Source of the DNA: Candidatus Microgenomates bacterium
GTDB taxonomy: Bacteria > Patescibacteriota > Microgenomatia > UBA1406 > GWC2-37-13
Length of the DNA stretch: 7,020 nucleotides
NCBI GenBank assembly: GCA_015491205.1
Contig: WFWI01000001.1
Location: forward strand, 1-7,020
Direction of reading: 5' to 3'
In this document: piece by piece, positions 5,403 to 7,020 of the stretch
Position numbering within the stretch: the first letter of the stretch is position 1
Layout of the letters: each line of letters starts with the position of its first letter
Position numbers and translations under genes: made by a program
The notes under the pieces: generated by a model
What the model was told of the DNA's origin: nothing
Database searches by the model: none
What the model saw: only the letters and a program-made list of their open reading frames with translations

Positions 5403-6967
5403 TCACTATTCTCAGCCCAAACTCCGTAATCTGAGTCATCAACCTTTCCATCACTATTAAAGTCTGCTTTTTGCAAGTTTACAGATGGGCAGTTGATTCT
5501 ACATTGATTTTTCAACCAGATAGTATAGTCTATTCCATTCATCCTCCCATCACAATTAGCATCTCCTTGACCAAATGTCTCACACCTGACGGCTTGAGGA
5601 GGGGTGGGAGTGGGCGTTGCCTGACAAATATTACTCACTATTTCCCTAACCCCCTTTGGGTTATCAATTTCATCTGAGGCTAGAATATTGTTTCCATCTT
5701 TTATCTCTGCCTTGAACGCATAAGCTAAGTCATATGGATTAGCTTGATCATCTTGCGGCTCTATTTTAGGAACAGAGATGCTAAACCTTTTGTTTAGATC
5801 AACTAATTCACCCGAGTTTAAAGAGTTTAAAAGATTTTGTGTAAGAACAACTTGCCCTCCTTCAACTGGAATCCATATGTTTGATGTTATATTACCATTA
5901 TTATCAACAGGCCCAGATTTGTAAAAGAGTTTTAAAGTCTTACCTTCATAACTCTCAGGCAACCTTCCTCTTAATTTAAAGTTGAAGGTTATCTGATAAT
6001 TTTCAGCAGCTTCCGGATCCTCTCTGCATACAATATCCCTGCCTTTAAAGAGAATAAGTTGAATGTAAGGGGTAGGAGTGGGGAAAGGAGAAGTTTGATT
6101 TTGGGCAAACACATAATACTTCTTCGCAGGGTTTTTAATATCTGTTATGTTCCCAAAAGCATCCCGCGCCCTCAAATCTATCCTAACTCTACTTACATTA
6201 CCAACCTCCTCAAGCAAGCTTAGAGGAACATCAAACCTAGTTGCATAACCACAGCCATAACCTCCTTGCACATACTCTCCAGTTTTTGGATTATATTTTT
6301 GGATTCTGTTGTTATAACATTTGAAAATCTTGATGTTATTCTTATCCGGCCTTTCAGCCACTATCTGCCACCAAAAAGGCGAAGCTAAATCTTTATTTGG
6401 CTTACAATCAACATTCTCATAACGACTTGAGGCATATTTGATAATATTGCCATTCTCATCCCTATATGCCTTACAATACCCCACCCCGTTATTCTTTGGG
6501 TTATCCCCATTCCATCGCCAGGAAAACTTAATTACGTCTTTCCCATTAACTTTAGCCAACTCTGCTTTAAGATTTTTAGGTTGATTTGGAGGACTCGTAT
6601 CCTCCACCCCCTGCTGCCCACCTTGAGGGGGTTGTTGGGGAGGTTGACTTGACTGATCTCCACCCTGCTGAGGTGGCGCAGTAGGATTAGGAGTCCCTTT
6701 CACACAACATTTCGTACCCTCCGTCCCACAACTATAATTCTCATAGATTACACCTCCGTCTCTCAAACACTCCTGTTCATCTGTACAGTATCCTCCTATT
6801 AACCCGCACATCTCTTCATTCCCCTCCGCCCTACTCTTCTGAGTCTGCCGGCTTTTCTGGAGGATTATCGAAGTAGCAATTGTGGCGACAGTTAAAAGGA
6901 TGAGGCCGCCGATGGCCAAAGCTGTGGCTGCTATCCCTCTTTGTCCGCACCCCTCGCGTTTTTCCAC
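5399..6967 (-). CDS. Membrane-anchored dockerin protein with N-terminal six-cysteine module
   Basis: A 522-residue surface protein of unknown exact role. A GTG start is chosen because it lies just after the promoter and retains the only hydrophobic segment (about 11-36); the next in-frame Met (53) would lose it. A possible signal peptidase site follows SRA (45-47). Residues 54-88 hold six Cys spaced C-x6-C-x5-C-x12-C-x6-CC. A Pro/Gln/Gly linker spans about 92-130. Two probable beta-sandwich regions follow, about 130-288 (extra Cys at 165, 188, 217, 239) and 301-448, separated by a PTPTP linker. After a second TPTPTP linker, a dockerin occupies 468-522: GDANCDGRMNGID (D469, N471, D473, N477, D480) and ADFNSDGKVDDSD (D502, N504, D506, D510, D513). 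It is the first gene of an operon with the cohesin-dockerin gene. The dockerin could dock on a neighbouring cohesin (inference). Confidence 0.86.
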   Translation of the reverse strand: MEKREGCGQRGIAATALAIGGLILLTVATIATSIILQKSRQTQKSRAEGNEEMCGLIGGYCTDEQECLRDGGVIYENYSCGTEGTKCCVKGTPNPTAPPQQGGDQSSQPPQQPPQGGQQGVEDTSPPNQPKNLKAELAKVNGKDVIKFSWRWNGDNPKNNGVGYCKAYRDENGNIIKYASSRYENVDCKPNKDLASPFWWQIVAERPDKNNIKIFKCYNNRIQKYNPKTGEYVQGGYGCGYATRFDVPLSLLEEVGNVSRVRIDLRARDAFGNITDIKNPAKKYYVFAQNQTSPFPTPTPYIQLILFKGRDIVCREDPEAAENYQITFNFKLRGRLPESYEGKTLKLFYKSGPVDNNGNITSNIWIPVEGGQVVLTQNLLNSLNSGELVDLNKRFSISVPKIEPQDDQANPYDLAYAFKAEIKDGNNILASDEIDNPKGVREIVSNICQATPTPTPPQAVRCETFGQGDANCDGRMNGIDYTIWLKNQCRINCPSVNLQKADFNSDGKVDDSDYGVWAENSE

Positions 6968-6976
6968 TATATTGTG

Positions 6977-7005
6977 AATATAGCAAAGGAGGAGGGAGAT
7001 GTCAA
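6977..7005 (-). promoter_or_regulatory. Strong promoter of the dockerin/cohesin operon, near-leaderless
   Basis: The minus strand has a perfect -35 TTGACA (7005-7000), a 17-bp spacer and an extended -10, TGC TATATT (6985-6977, 5 of 6 in the hexamer). The expected start is near 6970, 3 nt before the GTG at 6967. No Shine-Dalgarno sequence fits in that space. This supports the GTG as the true start. Confidence 0.8.
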
Positions 7006-7020
7006 GGAAGGTGGGAGTTG

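Noticed and set aside
6850..6940. Type IV pilin signal in the dockerin protein
   Set aside because: The hydrophobic helix lacks the Glu at position 5 after a Gly cleavage site and prepilin-type context. A plain signal anchor fits better.

Overview
The window looks like a piece of a thermophilic bacterium of the Candidate Phyla Radiation, most like Microgenomates. Three things suggest this. There are secreted cohesin/dockerin proteins with Pro-Thr-Pro linkers. Transcripts begin almost at the start codon, with no Shine-Dalgarno sequence. Intergenic spaces hold 7-bp tandem repeats in inverted pairs. The lineage is inferred from style and was not tested by a search. All four genes lie on the minus strand, so transcription runs from right to left, and the standard genetic code fits (TGA is a stop).

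Right part (7005 to 4107): a strong promoter with a consensus -35 drives a two-gene operon. The first gene encodes a 522-residue membrane-anchored surface protein with a six-cysteine module, Pro-rich linkers, two probable beta-sandwich regions and a C-terminal dockerin. The second overlaps it by 4 bp (ATGA) and encodes a 431-residue anchored protein with a cohesin-like domain, a long PTPTP/Gly linker, a conserved-looking beta domain and a C-terminal dockerin. A third gene (4001-3411), with its own extended -10 promoter, encodes a small anchored protein with a single cohesin domain. Together they offer both halves of a cohesin-dockerin pairing system, probably for assembling proteins on the cell surface.

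Left part (3143 to 1): a long open frame running off the left edge encodes reverse gyrase, the helicase-topoisomerase fusion that introduces positive supercoils and marks life at high temperature. Helicase and topoisomerase motifs are intact, but both zinc fingers are absent: only two cysteines occur in the 1047 residues visible.

Spacers: 3144-3410 holds the reverse gyrase promoter and a composite palindromic block, in which outer inverted heptamer arrays enclose two perfect 10-bp hairpins whose loops are complementary to each other. 4002-4106 holds a second inverted pair of heptamer arrays with an unrelated unit. A third heptamer array lies inside the reverse gyrase coding sequence (331-365). 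The recurrence of 7-bp periodic arrays with three different units, together with the zinc-finger-less reverse gyrase and a defensin-like cysteine pattern, are the main points worth following up.
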